Shown: positions 8,004 to 16,168 of the stretch, piece by piece | How positions within the stretch are numbered: position 1 is the stretch's first letter | Layout: each line of letters starts with the position of its first letter | DNA from: Verrucomicrobiia bacterium | Lineage (GTDB): Bacteria > Verrucomicrobiota > Verrucomicrobiia > Limisphaerales > JAEYXS01 | Reading direction: 5' to 3' | Length of the DNA stretch: 64,000 bases | Assembly: GCA_036405135.1 (NCBI GenBank) | Contig: DASWYF010000038.1 | Coordinates: 1 to 64,000, forward strand | Program-made: the position numbers and the translations under genes | Notes under the pieces: generated by a model | The model's database searches: none | Told to the model about the DNA's origin: nothing | The model's input: only the letters and a program-made list of their open reading frames with translations

Positions 8004-8116
8004 CCAATGGCTAAGCCCGAATGACAAAGGAATGACAAATGGCCAAATCCTAATTGGTCATTGGACATTGATTCATTCCTTGGGCATTCAGATTTCGTCA
8101 TTTTGTCATTTCGTTA
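7999..8116. repeat. AATGACCAATGG-type dispersed repeat with inverted arms
   Basis: AATGACCAAT (7999-8008) is an exact inverted copy of ATTGGTCATT (8053-8062). Between and after them lie GAATGACAAAGGAATGACAAATGG and its inverted counterparts in CATTTTGTCATTTCG near 8098-8113. It supplies the stop codon of the upstream glycosyltransferase and the apparent N-terminal extension of the exosortase frame. Confidence 0.6.
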
Positions 8117-8147
8117 CGAGGGGTGCCTTGTGGAATGCAGAGGAATC

Positions 8148-9149
8148 ATGCATCTTGGCCGCAACTGTATGGCCGCAGCTGATCTAGCGACGGAGCCTGA
8201 GCAGCCGAAAGCGGCTGCTGGTCCGTCATTTTTAGAAGAGTTAAAGGATTGCTGGCACCAATTTCCTGAGAAGGGGCTGTTCTTTGGGTTGATTATTCCC
8301 TGGCTCTTGTTGTTTCAGTTCTTAGGGAATTCCACATTCGGGTATGTGAATTCACCCTCGCTCTATCTGTGGCTTGAAGGGGCTTACAATTCTCCATTTC
8401 AAGACGACGATCACGGACCATATATCCCGTTTTTGGTGCTCGGGCTGTGCTGGTGGAAGAGGAAAGAGCTGCTTGCAGCTCCTAAACGATTGTGGTGGCC
8501 AGGGTTGATCATTTTAGGAGCAGCCTGTCTTTTGCATGTCTTGGGTTACATCGTGCAACAACCGCGTCTTTCGGTGGCCGCTTTGTTCATGGGGATTTAC
8601 GGATTGATCGGGGTGACGTGGGGACCGGCATTTTTGCGGGCGATCTTTTTTCCTTACTTTCTCTTTATGTTCAGCGTGCCCATTGGCTCCCTGAGCGGGA
8701 TGGTCACATTTCCGCTCCGCATGGTGGTAACAAAGGTTGCAGTGGGCATCGCGCAATTTTTGGGGGTGGGCGTGATTCAGGATGGTTCGCGCATCCTGGA
8801 TGAAGCCGGGAAATTTAACTATGATGTGGCGCCTGCCTGCAGCGGTATACGCAGTCTCGTGGCCATGTTTTTGCTGGCGACGGTATATGCCTTCGTGATC
8901 TTCAAGCAATGGTGGCCAAGGCTGATCGTGATCGGCATGGCGATGCCGCTGGCGGTCCTGGGCAATGTGGTGCGGCTGACCACGATCATTTTGGTGGGCA
9001 AAGCCTTCGGGCACGATGCCGGTGTGATGATTGAGCAGAAGTTTGGGTTTGTGACTTTTGCCGTCGCTTTGGCCGGGATGTACGGGATCTCCACGGTTTT
9101 GGAGAGAGTCGTGTTCAGGAAAAAGAAAACCAAGGAGACTCCTGTATGA
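8148..9149 (+). CDS. Exosortase (EpsH/XrtA-like transpeptidase)
   Basis: A 333-residue polytopic membrane protein with about eight hydrophobic segments. The exosortase/archaeosortase catalytic triad is visible: Cys231 in APACSGIRS, Arg276 in GNVVRLTTI and His289 in FGHDAG. Exosortases cleave and transfer proteins carrying a PEP-CTERM-type C-terminal signal and are often encoded with exopolysaccharide genes, as here. Start choice: the frame is open back to 8061, but that part lies in a dispersed repeat; ATG 8148 follows GAGG, and ATG 8169 is an alternative. The stop overlaps the epsI start by 4 bp (ATGA). No clear PEP-CTERM substrate is in the window. Confidence 0.88.
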   Translation: MHLGRNCMAAADLATEPEQPKAAAGPSFLEELKDCWHQFPEKGLFFGLIIPWLLLFQFLGNSTFGYVNSPSLYLWLEGAYNSPFQDDDHGPYIPFLVLGLCWWKRKELLAAPKRLWWPGLIILGAACLLHVLGYIVQQPRLSVAALFMGIYGLIGVTWGPAFLRAIFFPYFLFMFSVPIGSLSGMVTFPLRMVVTKVAVGIAQFLGVGVIQDGSRILDEAGKFNYDVAPACSGIRSLVAMFLLATVYAFVIFKQWWPRLIVIGMAMPLAVLGNVVRLTTIILVGKAFGHDAGVMIEQKFGFVTFAVALAGMYGISTVLERVVFRKKKTKETPV

Positions 9150-9934
9150 TGCGCCAGCACATGATCATGGGGGGGGCAGCCTTGGGCCTCATGCTTTTAA
9201 CTGCGGGATTGATCCATCGTCTGCAAGGCAAACAGCAACTGGGTGAACCCGGGGTCACAGTGGTCAAGGCCAATACGGGCAGCGGCCTGGAGGTGGTATT
9301 GCCGGAGCGGGTTCTCGACTTCGAGAGCGAAAAGCACGGGCCATTGCCAGAAGAATTGGGCATGCTGCCCAAGGACACCACCTATGGAAGGCGGATTTAC
9401 AAGGCCCCGGACGGGTTCATGATCGCCGTCAGTGTGGTGATGATGGGGACGGACCGGACGAGCATACATCGCCCGGAATTCTGCCTGACGGGACAGGGGT
9501 GGAAGATTGATCAAACCGCCACTGGCGTGGAAAGCGTCAAACTGAAGGAAGGCCACATTCTGGAATATAACCGGATGCTCTTGGACAAGGCATTGCCCAC
9601 AGCAAGCGGGGATACGCTCCAAGCGCGGGGCCTCTACCTCTACTGGTTTGTGGCGGATGGCCGTCAAACCCCGGGGCAGGCACAGCGTATGTGGTGGATG
9701 GCCGAAGACCTCTTGCGGGCAGGCAAACTGCAACGCTGGGCCTATGTAGCCTATTTCACCTATTGCTCGCCGGAACAGGAGCCGCAGGCATTGGAGCGGT
9801 TAAGACGGTTCATCACCGCTTCCTCACCGGAGTTTCAGATATCTGCCGGAGCGGCGAAGACCAGGGCGGATGACTTGCGTAACAACGTACTTTCAACGAT
9901 GCTAACGCATAGCGAAATGCAAGGTCAGCCGTAA
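9146..9934 (+). CDS. EpsI-like exosortase-associated protein
   Basis: A 262-residue protein with a single N-terminal membrane anchor (about 5-25) and a periplasmic domain carrying IHRPEFCLTGQGW (about 108-120), the conserved HxPxxCxxxxGW motif of the EpsI family. EpsI domains are either a separate gene or the C-terminal part of exosortases; here the gene is separate and translationally coupled to the exosortase by a 4-bp overlap. The precise activity of EpsI is not established; it is linked to exosortase function and polysaccharide export. Confidence 0.85.
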   Translation: MMRQHMIMGGAALGLMLLTAGLIHRLQGKQQLGEPGVTVVKANTGSGLEVVLPERVLDFESEKHGPLPEELGMLPKDTTYGRRIYKAPDGFMIAVSVVMMGTDRTSIHRPEFCLTGQGWKIDQTATGVESVKLKEGHILEYNRMLLDKALPTASGDTLQARGLYLYWFVADGRQTPGQAQRMWWMAEDLLRAGKLQRWAYVAYFTYCSPEQEPQALERLRRFITASSPEFQISAGAAKTRADDLRNNVLSTMLTHSEMQGQP

Positions 9935-9939
9935 ACGCC

Positions 9940-11334
9940 ATGTTCAGACGCCAACACCAACTGCGCTCCTCCGTCCACCTCGTCTTGGATGCGGGACTGT
10001 TTGCGATCGGATTCTGGCTGGCGCATTTCATCCGTGCTCACGTGCCCATTGAAGTGTTCGGTGGCGCGGCAGAGATCCAGTCTTTTGAGCATTATTTCAC
10101 GGTATTCTGCCTTTCCGCGGTGATCGGCGCGGTATTGCTGGAGGGGCAGGGGTTCTATGGGCGGAATGATCTTGCTTCACGGGTGGAAAAATACTGGAAA
10201 CTCTTCAAGACCTGTGTGCTGGCGGTTGTGGCTTTGGTTTTGGTGCTGTTCCTGCTCAAAGCTCAGCTGGCGCGTTCCGTGATCATCCTTTTCGGGGTCA
10301 CCAGCTTTGCCTTGATCTGTTTGAAGGAGGAAGTGGTTCGTTGGTGGGCTTTGTCAGAATATGGGCGGGCACAAACCGCGCGGCGCATCATTTTGGTGGG
10401 TGGTCGTGAAGATGCCACCAAGCTGGAAGCCGAATTTGGCAATCAGTTGCCCGGCGGCATTGAGATCGTGGCCCGGCTTTATCTGGACGAGCGGCCGGTC
10501 GAGGATTTGATCCCCTTATTGCATGAGCATTCGGCCAATGGCGTGATCCTGAGCGCCAAACATACGGTTTTCGGCGAAGTGGAGAAAGCCATCCAGCTGT
10601 GCGAATTGGAAGGCGTGGAAGTGTGTTTGCTGGCGGATTTCTTTAAAACGACCATTTCCCAGACGGCCTTGGATGATTTTATGGGCCGCCCGGTGATGGT
10701 GTTCCGCTCGGTGCCGGAGACATCCTGGCAGGTGTTGGCCAAGCAAGTGCTGGATTTCGTGCTGGCAAGTGTGGGATTGCTTGTGCTTCTGCCCCTGCTT
10801 TTTCTGCCCTTGGCTGTGATCATCAAGTTTACCTCCAAAGGACCGGTGTTCTTCCGTCAACGTCGTTGCGGCCTCAATGGCCGTCCGTTCATGATGTGGA
10901 AGTTCCGTTCCATGGTGAGCGACGCGGAGGCGAAACAGGCGGCTTTGACCGCCCAAAATGAGATGTCAGGCCCGGTCTTCAAGCTCACCAATGACCCGCG
11001 CGTGACACCTGTGGGACGGTTTATCCGGAAATGGAGCATTGATGAGCTGCCGCAGCTTTTTAACGTGCTGGTCGGGGAAATGAGCATCGTGGGGCCGCGT
11101 CCTTTGCCGGTGGATGAGGTGAAGAGATTCGATGACCTGGCCCACCGCCGTCGTTTAAGCGTGAAGCCTGGGCTGACCTGCCTGTGGCAGATCAGCGGGC
11201 GCAATAACATCAATGATTTCAAAGATTGGGTTAGGCTTGACCTCGAATACATCGATAACTGGTCATTATGGCTTGATTTCAAGATTCTCTGCCTGACCAT
11301 TCCCGCCGTGTTGTCGGGCAACGGGGCGAAGTAA
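9940..11334 (+). CDS. Polyprenyl glycosylphosphotransferase (WbaP/EpsZ-type)
   Basis: A 464-residue initiating sugar transferase that moves a sugar-1-phosphate from a nucleotide sugar onto undecaprenyl phosphate. The N-terminal region has four or five membrane segments (about 5-125), followed by a CoA-binding-like cytoplasmic domain with [12 protein letters not shown]. The C-terminal catalytic domain starts with a membrane segment (about 268-292) and shows [47 protein letters not shown] and [14 protein letters not shown], the hallmark motifs of the bacterial sugar transferase family. It starts 5 bp after the EpsI gene, so exosortase, EpsI and this enzyme are one transcription unit. It likely starts synthesis of the exopolysaccharide repeat unit. 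Confidence 0.92.
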   Translation: MFRRQHQLRSSVHLVLDAGLFAIGFWLAHFIRAHVPIEVFGGAAEIQSFEHYFTVFCLSAVIGAVLLEGQGFYGRNDLASRVEKYWKLFKTCVLAVVALVLVLFLLKAQLARSVIILFGVTSFALICLKEEVVRWWALSEYGRAQTARRIILVGGREDATKLEAEFGNQLPGGIEIVARLYLDERPVEDLIPLLHEHSANGVILSAKHTVFGEVEKAIQLCELEGVEVCLLADFFKTTISQTALDDFMGRPVMVFRSVPETSWQVLAKQVLDFVLASVGLLVLLPLLFLPLAVIIKFTSKGPVFFRQRRCGLNGRPFMMWKFRSMVSDAEAKQAALTAQNEMSGPVFKLTNDPRVTPVGRFIRKWSIDELPQLFNVLVGEMSIVGPRPLPVDEVKRFDDLAHRRRLSVKPGLTCLWQISGRNNINDFKDWVRLDLEYIDNWSLWLDFKILCLTIPAVLSGNGAK

Positions 11335-11380
11335 AAAAGTCGTATCCTCAAACGCTGCTCAACTCAGAAGCATATTCTTT

Positions 11381-12349
11381 ATGGCAAAAGCTAAGAAAGC
11401 GGTTCAACGCACCAAAATTCCGGTATCTGTGGTAACGGGTGGTGCAGGGTTTTTAGGCTCTCACTTGGTGGATTTGCTGCTCAGCAAGGGGCATAAAGTC
11501 ATCGCCATTGATAATTTGGTGACCGGCTCGGTGGACAACATCGACCACTTGGCGGGCAATTCTAATTTCCGCTTCATCCAGCAGGATGTGACCGAGTTCC
11601 TGTTCCTTGACAGTCCGGTGGACTACGTCTGGCACTTCGCTTCACCCGCCAGCCCTATCGACTATTTGGAACTGCCCATCCAGACCTTGAAGGTCGGTTC
11701 ATTGGGCACACACAAGGCGTTGGGTTTGGCGAAAGAGAAAGGAGCCCGCTTCCTTATCGCTTCCACTTCTGAGACCTACGGTGATCCCTTGGTGCATCCT
11801 CAGCCGGAAGAGTATTGGGGTAATGTAAATACCATTGGGCCAAGAGGTTGCTACGATGAGGCGAAGCGTTTTGCCGAAGCCATGACCATGGCCTATCACC
11901 GCCAGCATAAGATGGAGACACGCATTGTGCGCATCTTCAATACTTATGGCCCGCGCATGCGTTTGCGGGATGGCCGGGTGGTGCCTGCCTTCATTAGCCA
12001 GGCTTTGGGGAACAAGCCCGTGACGGTCTTCGGAGAGGGTAAACAGACGCGGAGCTTCTGCTATTGCGCGGACCTCATTGAAGGTATCTACCGGCTCATG
12101 ATGAGCGATTATCCGTTGCCGGTGAACATTGGCAACCCGCACGAGATGACGATGCTCGAATTCGCCCAGCAGATCATCAAGATTACCGGTTCCAAAAGCC
12201 GGATAGTTTTCAAGCCCTTGCCGCAGGATGATCCGAAGCAACGTCGCCCGGACATCACGAAGGCAAAACAACTCCTGAAATGGGAACCCAAAGTGCCGTT
12301 CGCCGAAGGTATGCAGCGGACGATCGAATATTTTAAACCGAGAGTATGA
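11381..12349 (+). CDS. UDP-glucuronate decarboxylase (UDP-xylose synthase)-like SDR
   Basis: A 322-residue extended SDR enzyme. It has [10 protein letters not shown] (NAD binding, about residues 20-29), [24 protein letters not shown] and YDEAKRFAE (YxxxK active site), and [16 protein letters not shown]. This set matches UDP-xylose synthases (UXS), which decarboxylate UDP-glucuronate to UDP-xylose. It would supply a pentose donor for the polysaccharide locus. It lies 46 bp after the sugar transferase in the same direction. Other NDP-sugar epimerases share the fold, but the ASPASP motif favours UXS. Confidence 0.87.
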   Translation: MAKAKKAVQRTKIPVSVVTGGAGFLGSHLVDLLLSKGHKVIAIDNLVTGSVDNIDHLAGNSNFRFIQQDVTEFLFLDSPVDYVWHFASPASPIDYLELPIQTLKVGSLGTHKALGLAKEKGARFLIASTSETYGDPLVHPQPEEYWGNVNTIGPRGCYDEAKRFAEAMTMAYHRQHKMETRIVRIFNTYGPRMRLRDGRVVPAFISQALGNKPVTVFGEGKQTRSFCYCADLIEGIYRLMMSDYPLPVNIGNPHEMTMLEFAQQIIKITGSKSRIVFKPLPQDDPKQRRPDITKAKQLLKWEPKVPFAEGMQRTIEYFKPRV

Positions 12350-12464
12350 GGAAAATGGAAAAAATAAGGCTTTTTAGGGGATTTTTTGTAACGTGTGAGC
12401 TGTTCTAATAGACAGGTTCAACCAGTATGAGACGGATTTGGACGGCTAAAGGTTCAAAATTATT

Positions 12465-12488
12465 CAAACGAAACAGATTTTTCGTTTG
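12465..12488. repeat. Inverted repeat upstream of the secretin operon
   Basis: CAAACGAA (12465-12472) and TTCGTTTG (12481-12488) form a perfect 8-bp inverted repeat with an 8-nt loop in the 254-bp gap between the UXS-like gene and the PilM-PilN gene. There is no T-run, so it may be an operator or leader hairpin. Nothing else clear is seen in this gap. Confidence 0.35.
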
Positions 12489-12603
12489 ACCCCCTAGTTG
12501 CTTTCCAGTTACCACCACTCTCGAATTTCGCAACCCCTCAGATGCAATAGGGATACATATTGTGCCGGGTTGTATTGTCGGCGGAAACAGCAGTGCGAAC
12601 TAA

Positions 12604-14409
12604 ATGCTGAAAACGAAGTCATTTTTGTGCGGTGATTTTGGGGCGGGAACCCTCAAACTTGCCGAGTTCGAGCCAAACGAAACGGGGACACTGCGCCTCC
12701 TGCGCTACGCGGTCAAACCGCTGGGCTTGGAGGGGTCGCAAGACTCAACGCGTGCGGCCGCGCTTATCCAGGCACTTCAAACACTGCTGAAGGAAAAAGG
12801 TTTCGTCTCCCGCCAGATCAACGTCTGCGCCGCCGGCTACAACGTTTTCTCCAAATTCGTCAAACTGCCGCCGGTCGATGCCGCCAAAGTCACCCAGATC
12901 ATCCAATACGAGGCGCAGCAGAACGTTCCCTTCCCCTTGGAGGAAGTAGTCTGGGACTACCAGATTTTAGGAGCTAACGCCACGGGTGAACTGGAAGTGT
13001 TGCTCGTCGCGATCAAGAGCGACACCGTGGAGGGCCTCTTCAACATCGCCGAGACCTCCGGGCTGCAGATGAACCTGGTGGATGTCTCCCCGGCTGCCCT
13101 GTGCAATGCCTACCGCTTCAACTACGGCGAGCAGGAAGGCTGCACGATGCTCTTGGACATCGGTGCCAAGACCAGCAACGTCCTCTTCTTCGAGAAGGGC
13201 AAGGTTTTCTCCCGCAGCATCAATATCGGTGCCAACGCCATCACGCAGGATTTCGCCAATGAGGCGCGCTTGCAGTTCGATGAGGCGGACCGCATCAAGA
13301 TCGAGCAAGGCTTCGTGAGTCTCGGTGGTGCTTACGAGGAACCGGATAATCCTCATCAGGCCGCGATCTCCAAGATCGCACGGCAGGTGATGACCCGCCT
13401 GCACATCCAGATGAACCAGACCATCCAGTTCTACCGCAACAACCAGGGTGGCTCCGCCCCGGCGCGGCTTTATCTGGCGGGTGGTGCTTCCATGATGCCG
13501 TATGCCGCGCAATTTTTCGCGGAAAAGCTCAACATCCCGGTGGATTACTTCAATCCGCTGCAGAACGTGGAGTACGATCCGAGCATCTCGCTGGAGGAAC
13601 TGGCGACGGTCGCGCACTCCTTCGGTGAAGTCGTCGGCTTGGGTGTCCGTAATCTGGCGCAATGCCCGGTGGAACTCAACCTGATGCCCAAGAGCCACCT
13701 GAAGCGCAAGGCCTTTGACCAAAAGAAGCCTTGGTTGATGGCGGCGTTGTTCAGCCTTGTGCTCGTGGTTTTCTCTTACGGCCTTTTCTACAAACAGCAG
13801 GCCGGATTGAAGAATGCGGAGATCAAGAAGCTCAACGAGCGCATCAATCCTTTGCGGAACATGAAGGGGCAGCTTGACGCCCAGTTTGGTACGTTGAAGA
13901 CACAGTACCAATTGGCCAATGAACACGCCATGTTGCTTGACGACCGTTATTACACACCACAACTGATGAACAGCCTGCAGTCCATGCTGTTGCAGTATGA
14001 AGCATCTTCCTCCAACGCATTTGGAAAAGATACGGGTGTCTGGATTGAAAAATTCACACCCTTGTTGCCTACGGGAGCGGCTCCTGTGGGTGGTGGTGGC
14101 CGTTTTGGTCCGGCGGGCGGTGCTCCCGCTGCACCCGGTCAGCCGGTAGCCACCCCGCTGCCGACACCCGCCGCTCCAGTGGTGGTCGGTTACTATGCAG
14201 TCACTTTCCGGGCGGCCAACCTCAACAGCCTGGCGCCTGATGCCAACCGCCGTTTCGCTTTCGCCCTGCAAGAAGTCGTGAAGACCAACACGCTGTTCCT
14301 GCCGGATTACACCAAACTGGATGACAAGATGGAGGAGGTCGATCCTGCCGCCAAGTCATTCTCTTTCTCAATGACCCTGCAACTTAAGCGCCCTGTCCGC
14401 CTCCACTGA
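12604..14409 (+). CDS. PilM-PilN fusion protein (type IV pilus-like assembly, Amuc_1101-like position)
   Basis: A 601-residue protein. Residues about 1-350 are an actin/FtsA-fold PilM domain: GDFGAGTLKLAEF near the N-terminus, LLDIGAKTSNVLFF as the second phosphate loop, and YLAGGASMMPY. Residues about 357-365 (VELNLMPKS) match the cytoplasmic motif that PilN uses to dock in the PilM groove. Then come a transmembrane segment (about 374-396), a coiled coil (to about 440), a Gly/Ala/Pro-rich linker (about 495-530) and a C-terminal ferredoxin-like part. PilM and PilN are normally separate proteins. It is first of four genes; the next starts 7 bp downstream. It probably forms the inner-membrane platform of the secretin complex. 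Confidence 0.83.
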   Translation: MLKTKSFLCGDFGAGTLKLAEFEPNETGTLRLLRYAVKPLGLEGSQDSTRAAALIQALQTLLKEKGFVSRQINVCAAGYNVFSKFVKLPPVDAAKVTQIIQYEAQQNVPFPLEEVVWDYQILGANATGELEVLLVAIKSDTVEGLFNIAETSGLQMNLVDVSPAALCNAYRFNYGEQEGCTMLLDIGAKTSNVLFFEKGKVFSRSINIGANAITQDFANEARLQFDEADRIKIEQGFVSLGGAYEEPDNPHQAAISKIARQVMTRLHIQMNQTIQFYRNNQGGSAPARLYLAGGASMMPYAAQFFAEKLNIPVDYFNPLQNVEYDPSISLEELATVAHSFGEVVGLGVRNLAQCPVELNLMPKSHLKRKAFDQKKPWLMAALFSLVLVVFSYGLFYKQQAGLKNAEIKKLNERINPLRNMKGQLDAQFGTLKTQYQLANEHAMLLDDRYYTPQLMNSLQSMLLQYEASSSNAFGKDTGVWIEKFTPLLPTGAAPVGGGGRFGPAGGAPAAPGQPVATPLPTPAAPVVVGYYAVTFRAANLNSLAPDANRRFAFALQEVVKTNTLFLPDYTKLDDKMEEVDPAAKSFSFSMTLQLKRPVRLH

Positions 14410-14416
14410 TACGTTT

Positions 14417-15337
14417 ATGCGCTGGATTAAGAGAAATATTTTTCTGCTGATAGGGATTGTGCTGGCGCTGGGCCTGATGGCAGGCGCGATCGTGTTTCTG
14501 GTTTCGACGATCCAAGCTGATGTCAAAGCATCCAAGTCCCTCAAGTCGGCCCAAAGTGAATTGATTTCATTGATGCAGTCCCAGCCGTTCCCGGATCAGG
14601 CCAACCTGACTCTGGCTCAGCAGGAGACGCAACGGCTGGTCCAGTTCATGGCTGGCGTGCAGACCAACATCACCTATCCGCCAGTCCCGAAGATGACGAG
14701 CCAAGAGTTCTCCTCTTATCTATTGAACACCGTGGCGGACCTGCAAAAGGGAGCTGAGCAGGCGGGCGTGCAGTTGCCGGCTCCGCGTTATGCCTTTTCC
14801 TTCGAGCCGTTGGTGCAGCAGGTCAATTTTGATGCGGCCAGCATCGAACCGCTCACCCGCCAGCTCATGGAGGTGAGAGAGCTTTGCACCAATCTTTTCC
14901 AAAGCCAGATCCACAAGCTGGAATCCTTGCGCCGCGTCCGTGTTTCCACACTGGATCCGGCCCAAGGTCCGCACTATCTGGACAAGGCGGTGAATCCGGC
15001 AGCCTATAACAACCTCGCCTCGGTCACTCCTTATGAGATCGTTTTCACCGGTTTTTCCACGGAACTGGCCGGAGTGCTGGAGCGCCTGCAACGCTCGCCC
15101 ATCTTTTTCTCGGTCAAGCTGATCAACATGGAGACCATGAAATCAGCCGCACCGGTGGCCGCTCCGGTCCCGACGGCAGCCGCACCCGCTCCAGCTGTGG
15201 GAGCTGCGGCCAAGGGCAAAGCCAAGGCCGCTGACTCGACGCCGGTGAAAGACGAGATTTATCTGTTTGAACAGCCTTTGAAGATACACCTCTTCATCGA
15301 AGTGGTCCGCCTGAACCAAGCTCAAGCCGCAAAATAA
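14417..15337 (+). CDS. Amuc_1100-like PilO-related membrane-anchored protein
   Basis: A 306-residue protein with one N-terminal membrane anchor (about 8-32), a coiled coil (about 35-80), two small alpha/beta parts and an Ala/Pro-rich linker (about 240-275) before a last strand ending VVRLNQAQAAK. Length, layout, the middle stretch with RELCTNL, the block TPYEIVFTGF and the linker followed by a final LNQ-A strand closely parallel Akkermansia Amuc_1100 (317 aa) as I remember it. It occupies the same place between a PilM-type gene and a small protein plus secretin. Likely a PilO/GspM-like periplasmic alignment subunit. The assignment comes from memory, without alignment. Confidence 0.7.
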   Translation: MRWIKRNIFLLIGIVLALGLMAGAIVFLVSTIQADVKASKSLKSAQSELISLMQSQPFPDQANLTLAQQETQRLVQFMAGVQTNITYPPVPKMTSQEFSSYLLNTVADLQKGAEQAGVQLPAPRYAFSFEPLVQQVNFDAASIEPLTRQLMEVRELCTNLFQSQIHKLESLRRVRVSTLDPAQGPHYLDKAVNPAAYNNLASVTPYEIVFTGFSTELAGVLERLQRSPIFFSVKLINMETMKSAAPVAAPVPTAAAPAPAVGAAAKGKAKAADSTPVKDEIYLFEQPLKIHLFIEVVRLNQAQAAK

Positions 15338-15340
15338 ACC

Positions 15341-16144
15341 ATGCAGTTCCTGAAAAAACATTACGAGAAGATCATTCTCTGCATCGTTTTGCTCGCACTC
15401 GCAGTCGCGGCGGTCATGTTGAGCATCAAGGTGAGCAATGTGAAGCGCAGCTTGGTCAAGGCTGGCAAGACAATTGACAGCTACCCGCGAGTTCCCCTGA
15501 AAGCGGTGGATTTGACGGCATTTCAAAATTCTCTGGCCGTCCACACGAATGCTCCGGCGCTGAGCATGACCAACCGGCACCTGCTGTTCAATCCGGTGCG
15601 CTGGTATAAGAAGCCGGACGGCAACATCATCAAGGTTTCCACCGGCTCGGAAATCGGCATCGGTGCGCTGCAGGCAAGTTCCATCCGTCCGTTGAAGCGC
15701 ATCGTCAGTCTTGAGAGCGCTTCCGGGACCGGCGAGAAAGCCCGTTACAACATCGGCATAGTCAAGCAGGCGGGTGCCACACCGGCTGACCGGCGCAAGA
15801 TCACTCAATTCGCCTCGTTGAACGAAAAGAACAAATATTTCATGCTTAAGGAAGTGCGTGGGGATGTGCCGATCGAGGCCACCCTGGTCCTCGTGTGGCT
15901 GGAGGATGAAACAAACGATGAACTGCTGGTATCAAAAGCGATGCCCAGTGAGAAGACGACCGATTACGTGGTGGACATGGCTTACCCGCCGGACAACCAG
16001 GAGTTCAAGGGCAAGCGGGTCAATGAAAGCATAACCATCGCAGGAGAAAATTACATTATCATTGCTATCACGGAGACGCAGGTAGTAATGTCCGCCGAAC
16101 GCAACCAAAAACGAACGATTGTCCCGTTACGCGCGACACCATAA
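15341..16144 (+). CDS. Small membrane-anchored component (Amuc_1099-like position)
   Basis: A 267-residue protein with an N-terminal basic patch and transmembrane segment (about 8-28) followed by a periplasmic domain. It contains NRHLLFNPVRWYKKPDGNIIK, a middle domain with KYFMLKEVRGD, and a C-terminal beta-rich stretch ending SAERNQKRTIVPLRA. I do not recognise a named family. By position (3 bp after the Amuc_1100-like gene and 24 bp before the secretin) it is probably the PilP/GspC-like linker between inner-membrane platform and secretin, matching the place of Amuc_1099 in Akkermansia. That role is inferred from gene order. Confidence 0.6.
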   Translation: MQFLKKHYEKIILCIVLLALAVAAVMLSIKVSNVKRSLVKAGKTIDSYPRVPLKAVDLTAFQNSLAVHTNAPALSMTNRHLLFNPVRWYKKPDGNIIKVSTGSEIGIGALQASSIRPLKRIVSLESASGTGEKARYNIGIVKQAGATPADRRKITQFASLNEKNKYFMLKEVRGDVPIEATLVLVWLEDETNDELLVSKAMPSEKTTDYVVDMAYPPDNQEFKGKRVNESITIAGENYIIIAITETQVVMSAERNQKRTIVPLRATP

Positions 16145-16168
16145 CGCAGATTCCTTGTCTTTATTGGT

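Noticed and set aside
8061-8147. N-terminal extension of the exosortase to a TTG at 8061
   Set aside because: The sequence belongs to an intergenic dispersed repeat and adds a segment without homology features.
12967-14271. 434-codon minus-strand reading frame under the PilM-PilN gene
   Set aside because: It lies wholly opposite a well-supported gene and has unnatural His/Arg/Gln-rich composition.
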